64,000 bases of DNA from an uncultured Collinsella sp. (lineage in GTDB: Bacteria; Actinomycetota; Coriobacteriia; Coriobacteriales; Coriobacteriaceae). Position 1 is the first letter of the stretch. Every line of letters starts with the position of its first letter. The notes beneath the pieces are model-generated. The model saw nothing but the letters and a program-made list of their open reading frames with translations, made no database searches and was not told the origin of the DNA. Below are positions 16,825 to 25,181 of this stretch, in pieces. Location of the stretch: positions 1 to 64,000 of the forward strand of contig CAKUOD010000007.1 in NCBI GenBank assembly GCA_934668695.1, given 5' to 3'. The translations under genes were made by a program, and so were the position numbers.

Positions 16825-17441
16825 TACTCGGCCTCCTTTGCAGCGGCGGGCTCGACGGCAGCGCTGTCAGCAGCGGCGGGCGCACCGTTAGCGGCGCCCG
16901 CGTCGGCACCGGCCCCAGCCCCGGCCCCCGCAGCTGCCACAAACCCGTCCTCGCCCAGCTCGACGCCACCGTCCCAGGTGGCGGCACCGCCCACGGTGAG
17001 CGGATCGCCGCCGGCGCGCATCACGGCCTCCTTCTGGTCCAGGATGCCGCACGCCTCCACGATGGCATCGATCACGGTCTCGGGGCGAATGGCGCATCCG
17101 GGCGCGTACACGTCCACGGGAATCGCGCGGTCCACGCCGCCAATCACGTTATAGGCATCGCGGAACACGCCGCCCGAACACGCGCAGATGCCGCAGGCCA
17201 CCACGCACTTGGGCTCGAGCATCTGGTTGTAGATCTGGCGCACGACGGGCAGGTTCTGGGCATTAACCGAACCCGTCACCAAAAAGATATCCGCATGTTT
17301 GGGGTTGCCGGTGTTGACCACACCAAAACGCTCCGCATCGAACAGTGGGGTAAGCGAGGCCAGCACCTCGATATCGCATCCGTTGCAGCTCGAGCCGTCG
17401 TAATGAATAACCCACGGCGAGCGCGACATTTTATGATCCAT
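16824..17441 (-). CDS. Hydrogenase small subunit, NuoB/EchC-like
   Basis: A 205-residue small subunit that holds the proximal [4Fe-4S] cluster. Cluster ligands are visible in SSCNGCDIEVL, VVACGICACSGGVF and VYAPGCAIRPE. The core ends near residue 160; the rest is an Ala/Gly/Pro-rich tail, echoing the tail of the next subunit. ATG at 17441 (MDHKMSRSPW); an internal ATG at 17429 is possible. It sits between the membrane fusion protein (12-base gap) and the NuoC-like subunit (1-base overlap). Confidence 0.92.
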   Translation of the reverse strand: MDHKMSRSPWVIHYDGSSCNGCDIEVLASLTPLFDAERFGVVNTGNPKHADIFLVTGSVNAQNLPVVRQIYNQMLEPKCVVACGICACSGGVFRDAYNVIGGVDRAIPVDVYAPGCAIRPETVIDAIVEACGILDQKEAVMRAGGDPLTVGGAATWDGGVELGEDGFVAAAGAGAGAGADAGAANGAPAAADSAAVEPAAAKEAE

Positions 17442-17453
17442 GGATGCCGCCTC

Positions 17454-20336
17454 CTAAATAAACACGTCGACGAGGATGGGCATAAGGTTGAGCAGGCCAA
17501 ACACCAGCGCCACGCCCCATCCGAGCTTAAAGCAGCTGCGCCAGGTGCTACGGGCGAAGGTGTTATCGATCAGTACCTCGACAAAATACGTCGCGACCAT
17601 CACGACCAGGGCAACCACCCAGCTCACCGGGTTGTCCCAAACAAAAAACATGCCCACCCACATCAAAAACAGCACGGTCTCGCACCAGTGCATAAGGGTC
17701 ATCTTGGCCAGCGTGCTGCCGCTCATCTCGGTGGCGACGCCCTGGACAATCTCCTGATGCGCGTGATGCGAGTACGAAAGATCGAACGGCGACTTGCGCA
17801 GCTTGATGGTAAGCACCGCGAGCAGCGCGAGGAAAATGGGCGCGCTGTACACGATGATGGGCGCCGACTGCCCGGTCACGGCGATGGAATCAAAGCTATC
17901 GGTGGCGAGATACAGGCCCACGCTCATCAGCAGAACGGCGGGCTCGTAACTCATGACCTGCAGCAGCTCGCGGTCGGCGCCGACCTGGGCAAACGGGCTT
18001 TGCGTCGAGGCGGACGCCAACACCACAAAGATCGCAGCGAGCGTCACCATAAAGGCGCACAGCAGCGTGTTGGAGCCCGACACAAAGATGCCGCCGCCCA
18101 CCACGGTAAAGATGAGCGCGCACGCCATGTAGGTATCGTCCATGGTGTTTACGCTGGCAGGGGCCTTGCGCAGCAGCTTGGCAACGTCGTAGAACGGTTG
18201 CAGCAGGCGCGGGCCCACGCGGCCCTGCATACGGGCGGACAGCTTGCGATCGATGCCGTCGATCAGGCCGCCCACAAACGGCGCTAGGAGGGCAAACGCC
18301 ACGGTGCCTATAAAGATGCCCACGACGCCCGAGCCTTCGAAATATTTACCGCGCAGCACCGAGGGCGCACTCATGGCAAGCCGCTCGGGCCCAATCCACG
18401 CGCAGCACAGCAGCGCAAACAGAATGATGCTGCAGCACACGACGCTACCCGCGGGGCCAATACGCTTCTCGCCAAGGGCGTCCTCCGAGTACCAATTGCG
18501 CTTTTCGGCCTTTACCTCGCGTCCCATCGAGCCGCGGAAATGGCGATATTTGTCGGTTCCCACACCCGAAAGATATACGTTTACGTGCGGCTTGTTGCTC
18601 ACGCGGAATGAAGTCAGCAGCACCACGGCGATAAAAGCCACGATAACCACCATCAGGTACATGGCGTCCTTGCCGATGACGTGCGGCACGCGGCCAAACA
18701 CCATGGCCAGGTAGGGCGACACCAGGCCGCTCGAGATGAGCGGGAACGCCACGCAGCACAGCACCAGCAGCGCGGCGATGGTGTTGAGCGCCGCCCACTC
18801 GGTCTTATGGACATTGACCTCAACGTTTTGGGCCGTGGGGTCGACGCCCGAAAGCTTGGCGAGCCACTTGCCCCAGAAGAAGAACGTCGCGGCCGAGCCA
18901 AAGGCCAGCACCATGATCATGAGCACGTTGCCGGTCTGCGCGAACGCCACCAGGGCGCCCCACTTGGACACGAGCATGCCAAACGGCGCCACGAACATGC
19001 CCATGATGCCCAGCATCATCAGGCGCGTCAGGTGCGGCATGCGGCTGAACATGCCATCCATGTCCTCGATGTTGCGGCTGCCGATATGGTGCTCGGCGGT
19101 GCCCACGCACAGGAACAGCAGCGACTTGGCAACCGTGTGGAACAGGATCAGGAAGATGGCGGCCCATACGGCCTCGGGCGCGCCGACGCCCAGGCAGGCA
19201 CTGATGAGGCCCAGGTTGGAGATGGTGGAATACGCAAGCACGCGCTTGGCGTTGCTCTGCGAGATGGCCATAAGGGCGGCCAGCAAAAACGTGATGGCGC
19301 CCACGCTGGTGACCATAAAGCCCGTCACGGGATAGATAGCGTAGAGCGGGCTGAGCTTGACCATCAGGAACACGCCGGCCTTGACCATGGTGGACGAGTG
19401 CAGCAGGGCGCTCGTGGGCGTGGGGGCGACCATGGCGCCGAGCAGCCAGGTGTGGAACGGCATCTGCGCGGCCTTGGTGAGGGCGGCGAGCGACAGCAGT
19501 ACAACCGGCATCACCAGCAGCGCAGACTGCGCGGTGCCGGCACCGGAAAGCTCGATCATGCCCGAGATGGTCAACGGCATGCCGTTAACGTGCAGGTACA
19601 TGAGCCCCGCCAAAAACGCGATGCCGCCCAGCATGTTGAGGATGATCTGGGTAAAGGCGTTTTTGATGGCCTCGGGCGTGCGCGTGTAGCCAATCATGAG
19701 GAACGAGCACACGGTGGTGATTTCCCAGCCACAGAACAGCCACTCAAGGTTGTCGCTCGTCACGATGACGAACATGGCCGAGAGGAACAGGAACATAAGC
19801 GCCAGGAACTGCGGGCGTCGGTCGGGCGCCGCCTGCCCGCGCAGCGCTGCCTCGTGCTCGTCGTGGGCCTGGAAGTCCTTCATGTAGCCCAGGGCGTACA
19901 CGCAGATAAGGCTGCCGACAATGCCGACGGCAAGCACCATGATCACACTCATGTAATCCAGGTAGAGCGGCGTGGCGGTGACAACCTCGGCCGCGGGCAG
20001 CGTCATGGCAGCGAAGGCAACCGAACCCACCAGCTGCACCACGCCGAGCACCGTGGTGAGCGTGCTCTTATATTTACGCGCGTTGTACAGGATGATGGCG
20101 CACAGGATGACATCGATGACGGAGCTGATGATGGAGAGCACATGCGAGGTGCCCGGTGCCACCTCGAAGCTCTGCGGTCCCGCGCCAAAAAACATGACGG
20201 CGACTACAACCGTCACCGCCATAATGATGCCGGAGCCTACAAGCCCTACCGCATCGCGGGCGCGGTCACCGCGCGCGAGCAGCATGCCCAGCGCCGGTAC
20301 CAGCGGAAACAGGGTAAGGAAATACAGTAGCGTCAT
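17454..20336 (-). CDS. Fused hydrogenase membrane subunit: NuoL/EchA-like + NuoH/EchB-like
   Basis: One uninterrupted 960-residue frame. Residues 1 to about 630 form an antiporter-like NuoL/M subunit with the conserved Glu in CGWEITTVCSFLMIGYT, Lys in AALTKAAQMPFHTWL and the PTPTSALLHSSTMVKAG helix. Residues from about 650 onward form a NuoH/EchB-like subunit, shown by RKLSARMQGRVGPRLLQPFY and HAHQEIVQGVATEMSG. In known Ech and complex I operons these are separate genes. The junction (about 600-650) is a soluble loop, SMGREVKAEKRNWYSEDALG. The fusion heads the operon and would form the ion-pumping arm and the quinone-site-like connector in one chain. No stop or frameshift is seen at the junction. 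Confidence 0.93.
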   Translation of the reverse strand: MTLLYFLTLFPLVPALGMLLARGDRARDAVGLVGSGIIMAVTVVVAVMFFGAGPQSFEVAPGTSHVLSIISSVIDVILCAIILYNARKYKSTLTTVLGVVQLVGSVAFAAMTLPAAEVVTATPLYLDYMSVIMVLAVGIVGSLICVYALGYMKDFQAHDEHEAALRGQAAPDRRPQFLALMFLFLSAMFVIVTSDNLEWLFCGWEITTVCSFLMIGYTRTPEAIKNAFTQIILNMLGGIAFLAGLMYLHVNGMPLTISGMIELSGAGTAQSALLVMPVVLLSLAALTKAAQMPFHTWLLGAMVAPTPTSALLHSSTMVKAGVFLMVKLSPLYAIYPVTGFMVTSVGAITFLLAALMAISQSNAKRVLAYSTISNLGLISACLGVGAPEAVWAAIFLILFHTVAKSLLFLCVGTAEHHIGSRNIEDMDGMFSRMPHLTRLMMLGIMGMFVAPFGMLVSKWGALVAFAQTGNVLMIMVLAFGSAATFFFWGKWLAKLSGVDPTAQNVEVNVHKTEWAALNTIAALLVLCCVAFPLISSGLVSPYLAMVFGRVPHVIGKDAMYLMVVIVAFIAVVLLTSFRVSNKPHVNVYLSGVGTDKYRHFRGSMGREVKAEKRNWYSEDALGEKRIGPAGSVVCCSIILFALLCCAWIGPERLAMSAPSVLRGKYFEGSGVVGIFIGTVAFALLAPFVGGLIDGIDRKLSARMQGRVGPRLLQPFYDVAKLLRKAPASVNTMDDTYMACALIFTVVGGGIFVSGSNTLLCAFMVTLAAIFVVLASASTQSPFAQVGADRELLQVMSYEPAVLLMSVGLYLATDSFDSIAVTGQSAPIIVYSAPIFLALLAVLTIKLRKSPFDLSYSHHAHQEIVQGVATEMSGSTLAKMTLMHWCETVLFLMWVGMFFVWDNPVSWVVALVVMVATYFVEVLIDNTFARSTWRSCFKLGWGVALVFGLLNLMPILVDVFI

Positions 20337-20587
20337 ACCATCACTCCCCCATGCAAAAACGCTGCAATTGTTTAACGTTATAGCTCAGTTGAGGAGTAGC
20401 GGCGGCGGGTTTTCGGTCAACTGGGGAGTTTTAGGCGTACGGGGTAAGGAGTCTGTCCGCTTTGGAGCAGAGAGGCGACGCTCCCCCTATCGCGGCGGCG
20501 GGCGCACGGGCCACTGCGCGCGGTTTATTAACCACTTTGGAGGATGTTCCAGTAGGCTCACGACGGTCCAAAAAGTTGGCGCGGCAA

Positions 20588-20612
20588 GAAAAATGCGCCC
20601 CTGTGGGCGCAC
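20588..20612 (-). terminator. Rho-independent terminator of the HTH gene
   Basis: Stem TGCGCCC/GGGCGCA with a 4-base loop, followed on the minus strand by TTTTTCTT. It lies 11 bases past the stop of the gene at 20624. The remaining gap to 20337 has no other recognised feature and must hold the hydrogenase promoter. Confidence 0.7.
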
Positions 20613-20623
20613 CATCCCGTTCG

Positions 20624-21028
20624 CTATTCCGCCTTTTTAACGCGCGGCTTGCGGCCGCGCGGCTTGTCGACCAGCGCGGACTCACCGCTCTCGCGGTACT
20701 GGCGGCACCAAGCCTTGACCGAAGACTCGCTGGGAATCTTGTGCTTGATCATGGCCTCGCGAACCGTTAAGCCATTTTCCAAGCGGTCCTTGACCACGGC
20801 AAGCTTAACTTCGTACGAATAGGTGTGATGATGCGAACCGGCGTTGAGAACGGCGTCGGCACCGCCCACGGCATACGCGCGGGCCCACTGACGAGCCGTG
20901 GCCTGGGGAATGCCAAGCTCCGCGGCGAGGGCGCGATGACCGACCCCCTCTTGGAGGATCTCGACGGCGCGCTGCCTAACCTCGGGCGCATGCGTGCGAG
21001 TCCTAGTTGCTTCCGACATACCTGCCAC
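20624..21028 (-). CDS. Helix-turn-helix protein, IS3 OrfA/transposase-like (orphan)
   Basis: A 134-residue protein with two helix-turn-helix units: ALAAELGIPQATARQWARAY near residues 33-52, and TVREAMIKHKIPSESSVKAW later. A basic Arg/Lys tail (KPRGRKPRVKKAE) follows. This matches transposase OrfA-type or Tc/IS630-like N-terminal DNA-binding domains. No catalytic OrfB follows and no terminal repeats were found, so it is either a remnant or a domesticated regulator. The frame can start at GTG 21028 or ATG 21019 (MSEATRTRTH); the longer form is shown. Confidence 0.7.
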   Translation of the reverse strand: MAGMSEATRTRTHAPEVRQRAVEILQEGVGHRALAAELGIPQATARQWARAYAVGGADAVLNAGSHHHTYSYEVKLAVVKDRLENGLTVREAMIKHKIPSESSVKAWCRQYRESGESALVDKPRGRKPRVKKAE

Positions 21029-21351
21029 TTCTTAGCCTTAACCGTTAATCTGCTTTCTTACGTGCAAGTTAGATAGTAGCATTTTACTGTTTGCTCAAAG
21101 CAGTTAATTAAAATAGACGCGGTGTTATCTGGGCATTTGGCACCAATTTACGACATTTCTTTATCGATTATTTACGCTGGTAGCTGACTCGCAGCTAATC
21201 GTCATTCGCTTGTCAACAAAATTGACATCTCTTTATGTCCTTTGGCATAGAGGATATAGTTATTAACCCCTCCCCCAATAATTTTGAGTGATCGGCAAGG
21301 CAGCAGACGTCCTTACTCCTCATGATTACCGCGCATTGCCATCCACCGGAG

Positions 21352-21393
21352 CAAAACAAAAAGGGCGGGGCCTGCTGCGCTTGCAGGCCCCGC
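21352..21393 (-). terminator. Rho-independent terminator of the enoate reductase gene
   Basis: Perfect 11-bp stem GCGGGGCCTGC (21365-21375) with GCAGGCCCCGC (21383-21393), followed on the minus strand by CCTTTTTGTTTT. It lies about 75 bases past the stop at 21469. The AT-rich stretch 21030-21350 shows no gene. Confidence 0.85.
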
Positions 21394-21468
21394 ACCGGTT
21401 GACACCCGACGGGACACAGCCGGGCGAGGCGGATCCGTGCTACCGCCCCGCCTAGCCGCGATGTTCAA

Positions 21469-23499
21469 CTACAGCTCGTTGGCCGCGTGATACGCCGTGC
21501 GAATGGCGCTCGCGATGTCGGCGGTGCGCTCGCCCGAGCAGTCGCCCACGCAGGTCACGGGCACCGTCACGCCGTCCAGGTCAAACGCGTTGGCCTTGGA
21601 GCCCACGGCCATCACCACGTAATCGCAGGCAATCTTCACCGGCTCCTCGGCGCCGTCCTCGGTAGTGCGCACGGCCTCCACGCCCTCGTCGGTAATGGCG
21701 GTCAGGCGGGTCTTCACGTGCTGCTCCACGTTGTGCTCGGCAAAGTCGCTCATGATCAGCGGCAGAATGGTCTCGGACTCGCCTGCGGCAATCTTGTCGA
21801 GCATTTCCACGATCGCCACCTCGCAGCCGTGCTGCAGCAGGTACTCGGCAGTCTCGGTGCCCACCAAGCCACCGCCAATGACGGCGACGCGGCCCGTAAG
21901 CTCCACCTTGCCGGCCAGCACGTCCCAGCTCGAGACGACCTTCTCCGAGTCGGCGCCCGGGACGGGGATGACCACGTCGTGCGCGCCCACGGCCACAATC
22001 GCGGCGTCGGCGGCGTTGAGGTCCTCTGCCGTGGCGGCGTGGTTGAGCTCGACCTTAACGCCCAGGCCAGGCAGAATCTTCTCGTAGTACTCGACCGAGC
22101 GCATAATCTCGTCCTTGCGCGGAGGCGCTGCCGCAAGCACAATCTGGCCGCCCAGGTGATCGCTCGCCTCGTAGACGGTCACGTCGTAGCCGCGCTTGGC
22201 CGCCACGCGCGCGGCCTCCAGGCCGGCGATACCGCCGCCCACCACGGCAATCTTCTTGTCGCCCTCGCCCGGCTTAATGGCGATGGTCGCCTCGTCACCG
22301 TTCTCGGCATTAAGTACGCACGAGATGTACTTGCGGTTTTGAATCGCGTCGACGCAACCTTTATTGCAGTTGAGGCACTCGCGGATGGGCTCGCCGGTCG
22401 CGGCCTTCAGCGCAATGTCGGGGTCGCACATGAGCGAGCGGCCGTAGGCGACGATGTCTGCCGAGCCGTCATCCAGGATCTTCTCGCCGGCCTCGACCGA
22501 AACCACGCGGCCGACGGTTGCCACCGGCACGGAGACCAGGGCCTTGACGCGCTCGGCCACGGGCAGCGTCCAGTTGTAGGGCATGGCGCCCATGGGCGGA
22601 ATGGTGTCGCCCATGTTGCCGGTGTGGTTTGCCTGCGCCACTTGGATCATGTCGATGCCGGCGTCCTCGAGCAGCTTGGCAAACTCGCAGGCCTCGTCGG
22701 GCTGCAGGCCGCCCTTGCCGCGCGGCGTGCCGTCGGGGTTCTCCATGATCACGGGGAGCTTGTACTCCACCATCAGCTGCGGCGCGGCCTCCTTAATGGC
22801 GGCGACGACCTCCAGCGCATAGCGGACGCGGTTCTGGAACGAGCCGCCGTACTCATCGGTGCGCTTGTTGAGGATCGCGGAGCACAGCGAACCCACCAGG
22901 CGGTCACCGTGGACCTCGATGGCGTCGATGCCGGCCTGCTGCGCGCGGGCGGCCGAGGCGGCGATGGCCTCCTTGATCTGGGTGAGCTGTTCCACGCTCG
23001 CCTCGTTCACAAAGTGCTGCATGTCGTGGTGCAGCTTGGCGTAGGCCTGCTTGCGGATCTCGTTGGACTCGGCCATCTTGGCGGCAAAGGTCTCCTCGTC
23101 GCCGGCGGCCTTGGCCTCCTGCGCGGCCTTGGCGGCAGCCATGGAACCCATGACCATGCGGCCGACGCCGGGCACGTCGTACTCGGGGTGGAACAGCTGC
23201 AGCGCGACCTTGGCGCCGTGCTTGTGGACGGCGTCGGCCAGCGCCTTAAACGTGGGGATCTGGGCGTCGGTCGCCAGCTTGGGCGTGGGGCTCGCGGTCA
23301 TGACGGGAGCGACGTCGCCGATGACGATGTAGCTCACGCCGCCACGGGCCAGGCGCTCGTAAAAAGCCAGGCTGCGCTCGCCGATGGAGCCGTCGCGCTC
23401 CTCATAGCCGGTGGTTAGCGGCGGGAACATAATGCGGTTTTTGAGCTCAAGGGGGCCAACCGTAATGGGCTGGAGCAGCTTGGATGCGGGTGCGGTCAT
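21469..23499 (-). CDS. FAD/FMN/[4Fe-4S] NADH:flavin oxidoreductase (2-enoate / 2,4-dienoyl-CoA reductase family)
   Basis: A 676-residue three-domain reductase. An N-terminal old-yellow-enzyme TIM barrel (LLQPITVGPLELKNRIMFPP) is followed by a [4Fe-4S] motif, CLNCNKGC then SC eleven residues later, and by FAD and NAD(P) Rossmann domains (VVGGGIAGLEAARVAAKRG and AVIGGGLVGTETAEYL). This is the architecture of FadH, enoate reductases and bile-acid enzymes BaiCD/BaiH. It reduces a C=C bond of an unsaturated acid, CoA ester, steroid or flavonoid using NAD(P)H; the substrate cannot be told. The ATG at 23499 is preferred because GAGAGGA lies about 6 bases upstream; the ATG at 23505 is too close to it. 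It stands alone, with its own terminator. Confidence 0.9.
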   Translation of the reverse strand: MTAPASKLLQPITVGPLELKNRIMFPPLTTGYEERDGSIGERSLAFYERLARGGVSYIVIGDVAPVMTASPTPKLATDAQIPTFKALADAVHKHGAKVALQLFHPEYDVPGVGRMVMGSMAAAKAAQEAKAAGDEETFAAKMAESNEIRKQAYAKLHHDMQHFVNEASVEQLTQIKEAIAASAARAQQAGIDAIEVHGDRLVGSLCSAILNKRTDEYGGSFQNRVRYALEVVAAIKEAAPQLMVEYKLPVIMENPDGTPRGKGGLQPDEACEFAKLLEDAGIDMIQVAQANHTGNMGDTIPPMGAMPYNWTLPVAERVKALVSVPVATVGRVVSVEAGEKILDDGSADIVAYGRSLMCDPDIALKAATGEPIRECLNCNKGCVDAIQNRKYISCVLNAENGDEATIAIKPGEGDKKIAVVGGGIAGLEAARVAAKRGYDVTVYEASDHLGGQIVLAAAPPRKDEIMRSVEYYEKILPGLGVKVELNHAATAEDLNAADAAIVAVGAHDVVIPVPGADSEKVVSSWDVLAGKVELTGRVAVIGGGLVGTETAEYLLQHGCEVAIVEMLDKIAAGESETILPLIMSDFAEHNVEQHVKTRLTAITDEGVEAVRTTEDGAEEPVKIACDYVVMAVGSKANAFDLDGVTVPVTCVGDCSGERTADIASAIRTAYHAANEL

Positions 23500-23640
23500 G
23501 GACATTCCTCTCTTGTAGGCGCGGCGGCGATGTTGCCGCGTAGTTGTTTAGAGGATATGGCATGGGAATACAACAGCACAACGGAAATCGGCGGATAGCA
23601 GGTAGCGGTAGGTGGATGGGGCGGGGCGGCCCGTCGGTTT

Positions 23641-23940
23641 ATCTCAATCTGTAACAGTTACGCGGCAAAACTGGGTCTTACTGTTACAGATCGAGACATT
23701 CCTCTCGGCCCATCCTCAACAATCTAGATCTGTAACAGCTAGGCCCACTTTTGGCCCCTATCTGTTACAGATCGAGACAAACCAAACCCGCCTGCTAGAA
23801 AATCTAAATCTGTAACAGTTACTCGGCAAAATCCGTCCCTCGTGTTACAGATTTAGACAAACACGACCCAACCCACCGGTATATCTCGATCTGTAACACC
23901 AAGCCGCCCAAATCGGGTCTAGATGTTACAGATCGAGATT
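23641..23940. repeat. Hairpin array 1: four units, 80-81-nt period
   Basis: Four units of about 57 nt start at 23641, 23722, 23802 and 23883. Each begins with a variant of ATCTCGATCTGTAACAG and ends with its inverse TGTTACAGATCGAGAC. The central 23-26 nt of each unit differ, and spacers of 23-24 nt differ too. So a 16-nt motif alternates in orientation every 40 nt, with unique sequence between. Unit 3 has changed both arms together (TCTAAATC / GATTTAGA), which keeps pairing. A second array with the same period is at 42763-42980. Function unknown; no cas genes nearby. Confidence 0.9.
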
Positions 23941-24027
23941 TTGTTTGAGAGGCCGAGAATTGGACCGAAAACACAGTCCCGGAATAACAAAAAAGCTCGC
24001 CGGCTAGGCCGACGAGCTGCAAGTTCT

Positions 24028-24104
24028 TGGTCGCGGGGGCAGGATTTGAACCTACGACCTCCGGGTTATGAGCCCGGCGAGCTACCAGACTGCTCCACCC
24101 CGCA
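24028..24104 (-). tRNA. Initiator tRNA-fMet (anticodon CAU)
   Basis: A 77-nt cloverleaf on the minus strand. The anticodon arm is CCGGG-CUCAUAA-CCCGG, with the three G:C pairs next to the loop that mark initiator tRNA. The T arm is GUAGG-UUCAAAU-CCUGC. The acceptor stem GCGGGG/CCCCGC has a weak U1-G72 first position, in place of a Watson-Crick pair, also typical of initiators. CCA is encoded. It lies between hairpin array 1 and coaX. Confidence 0.95.
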
Positions 24105-24300
24105 ATGTCTGGGCGCCTCATGTGCGCAAGAAAGAATATTACGCGGGAGTTCGGTAAACGGCAAGGAAAATCTCGTAGAGCATAATTCCTTCATATTTAA
24201 ACCCCTCAGCCCCTATCACCGTAAACGAATCGCAGCCGAGCGCCGTCGACGGCACGTATACAATGGTGCGCGTCCTTTTATGCCGACACCGGGAGTAGAC

Positions 24301-25074
24301 ATGCTGCTCGCTATCGATATGGGAAACACGCAGACGGCCATGGGCCTGTTTGACGGAGACGAGCTGGTGCAGTCGTGGCGCATGCCCACCGACCGCTCCT
24401 ATACCGCCGACGAGATCCATGTGCGCCTGATGGGCTTCTTTAAGATGTACGGCCTCTCGCTCGACGCGGTCGACGCGATCGCCTTCGCCGGCGTGGTGCC
24501 GCAGCTCTCGCGCGAGTGGCACACTGTGGCCGACCGCATTGCCGCGGACGCCATCGTTATCGGGCCGCAGACGGCCGCGGTGACCAAGCTGCGCGCGGCG
24601 CGTCCCCAGGCCGTAGGCGCCGATCGCGTCGCTAACGCCGTTGCGGCCGAGACCTTCTACGGCGCGCCGGCAATCGTGGTGGACTTTGGCACCGCGACCA
24701 ATATCGACGTCATCGATGAGGGCGGTTATTACATTGGTGGAGCGATTGCGCCGGGCATCCGCATTTCGATGGACGCGCTCGCCGCCCGAGCCGCCAAGCT
24801 CGCCAGCGTGCCGCTCGAGGCGCCCGAACACGCCATCGGCCGCGATACCGAGGAGTGCATTAAAGTCGGCGCCGTGGTGGGCGCTGCCGCCATGGCCGAG
24901 GGCCTGGTCGCACGCATGAAGCGCGAGCTGGGTCGTGAGGACGCCACCGTTATCGCCACGGGCGGTCTCGCCGGCATCGTCGCCGATTCGACCGATGCCT
25001 TCGACGTGGTCGACGGACAACTCACCATCAAGGGCATCTGCGAAATCTACCGCCGCATGCAGGAGCTGGGGTAG
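24301..25074 (+). CDS. coaX: Type III pantothenate kinase
   Basis: A 257-residue kinase catalysing the first step of coenzyme A synthesis, pantothenate to 4'-phosphopantothenate. It belongs to the ASKHA fold: phosphate-1 motif LLAIDMGNTQTAMGLFDGDE at the N-terminus, ARPQAVGADRVANAVAA for pantothenate binding, VVDFGTATNIDVID as phosphate-2, and ATGGLAG near the C-terminus. The ATG at 24301 has GGGAG 6 bases upstream and matches the family start; the open frame extends further back, across the tRNA, but that is not coding. A TATACAAT at 24257-24264 may be its promoter -10. Confidence 0.95.
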   Translation: MLLAIDMGNTQTAMGLFDGDELVQSWRMPTDRSYTADEIHVRLMGFFKMYGLSLDAVDAIAFAGVVPQLSREWHTVADRIAADAIVIGPQTAAVTKLRAARPQAVGADRVANAVAAETFYGAPAIVVDFGTATNIDVIDEGGYYIGGAIAPGIRISMDALAARAAKLASVPLEAPEHAIGRDTEECIKVGAVVGAAAMAEGLVARMKRELGREDATVIATGGLAGIVADSTDAFDVVDGQLTIKGICEIYRRMQELG

Positions 25075-25130
25075 GACGGGGGCTTAAGTCGAGCACACCC
25101 GATGCCACAGCCCCCGCAAACGTTCGCCAA

Positions 25131-25175
25131 GCCTATTCCTCAAAATCGAAAAATTTTCAGTTTTGAGGAATAGGC
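25131..25175. repeat. 45-bp palindrome, copy 1 (3' of the DUF4143 ATPase gene)
   Basis: GCCTATTCCTCAAAA (from 25131) is mirrored by TTTTGAGGAATAGGC, with the near-symmetric centre GAAAAATTTTC. It ends 6 bases before the stop of the ATPase gene. Near-identical copies lie at 26404-26446 and 26490-26532. Confidence 0.9.
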
Positions 25176-25181
25176 TTTCTG

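Noticed and set aside
18400..18560. Frameshift or missed stop creating an artificial NuoL-NuoH fusion
   Set aside because: The frame is continuous, codon bias is even through the junction, and the linker has no sign of readthrough; no stop in the correct frame is seen.
18681..20330. Long plus-strand frame opposite the fused hydrogenase subunit
   Set aside because: His/Arg/Gln/Gly-rich translation typical of the antisense of a GC-rich membrane-protein gene; no ribosome site and no domain.
23641..23940. CRISPR array
   Set aside because: Regular repeats with variable inserts occur, but repeats alternate in orientation, are only about 16 nt, and no cas gene or leader is near either array.
23923..24300. 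Upstream extension of the coaX frame across the tRNA
   Set aside because: The extension reads through the tRNA gene antisense and a repeat; the ATG at 24301 has a proper ribosome site and matches family starts.
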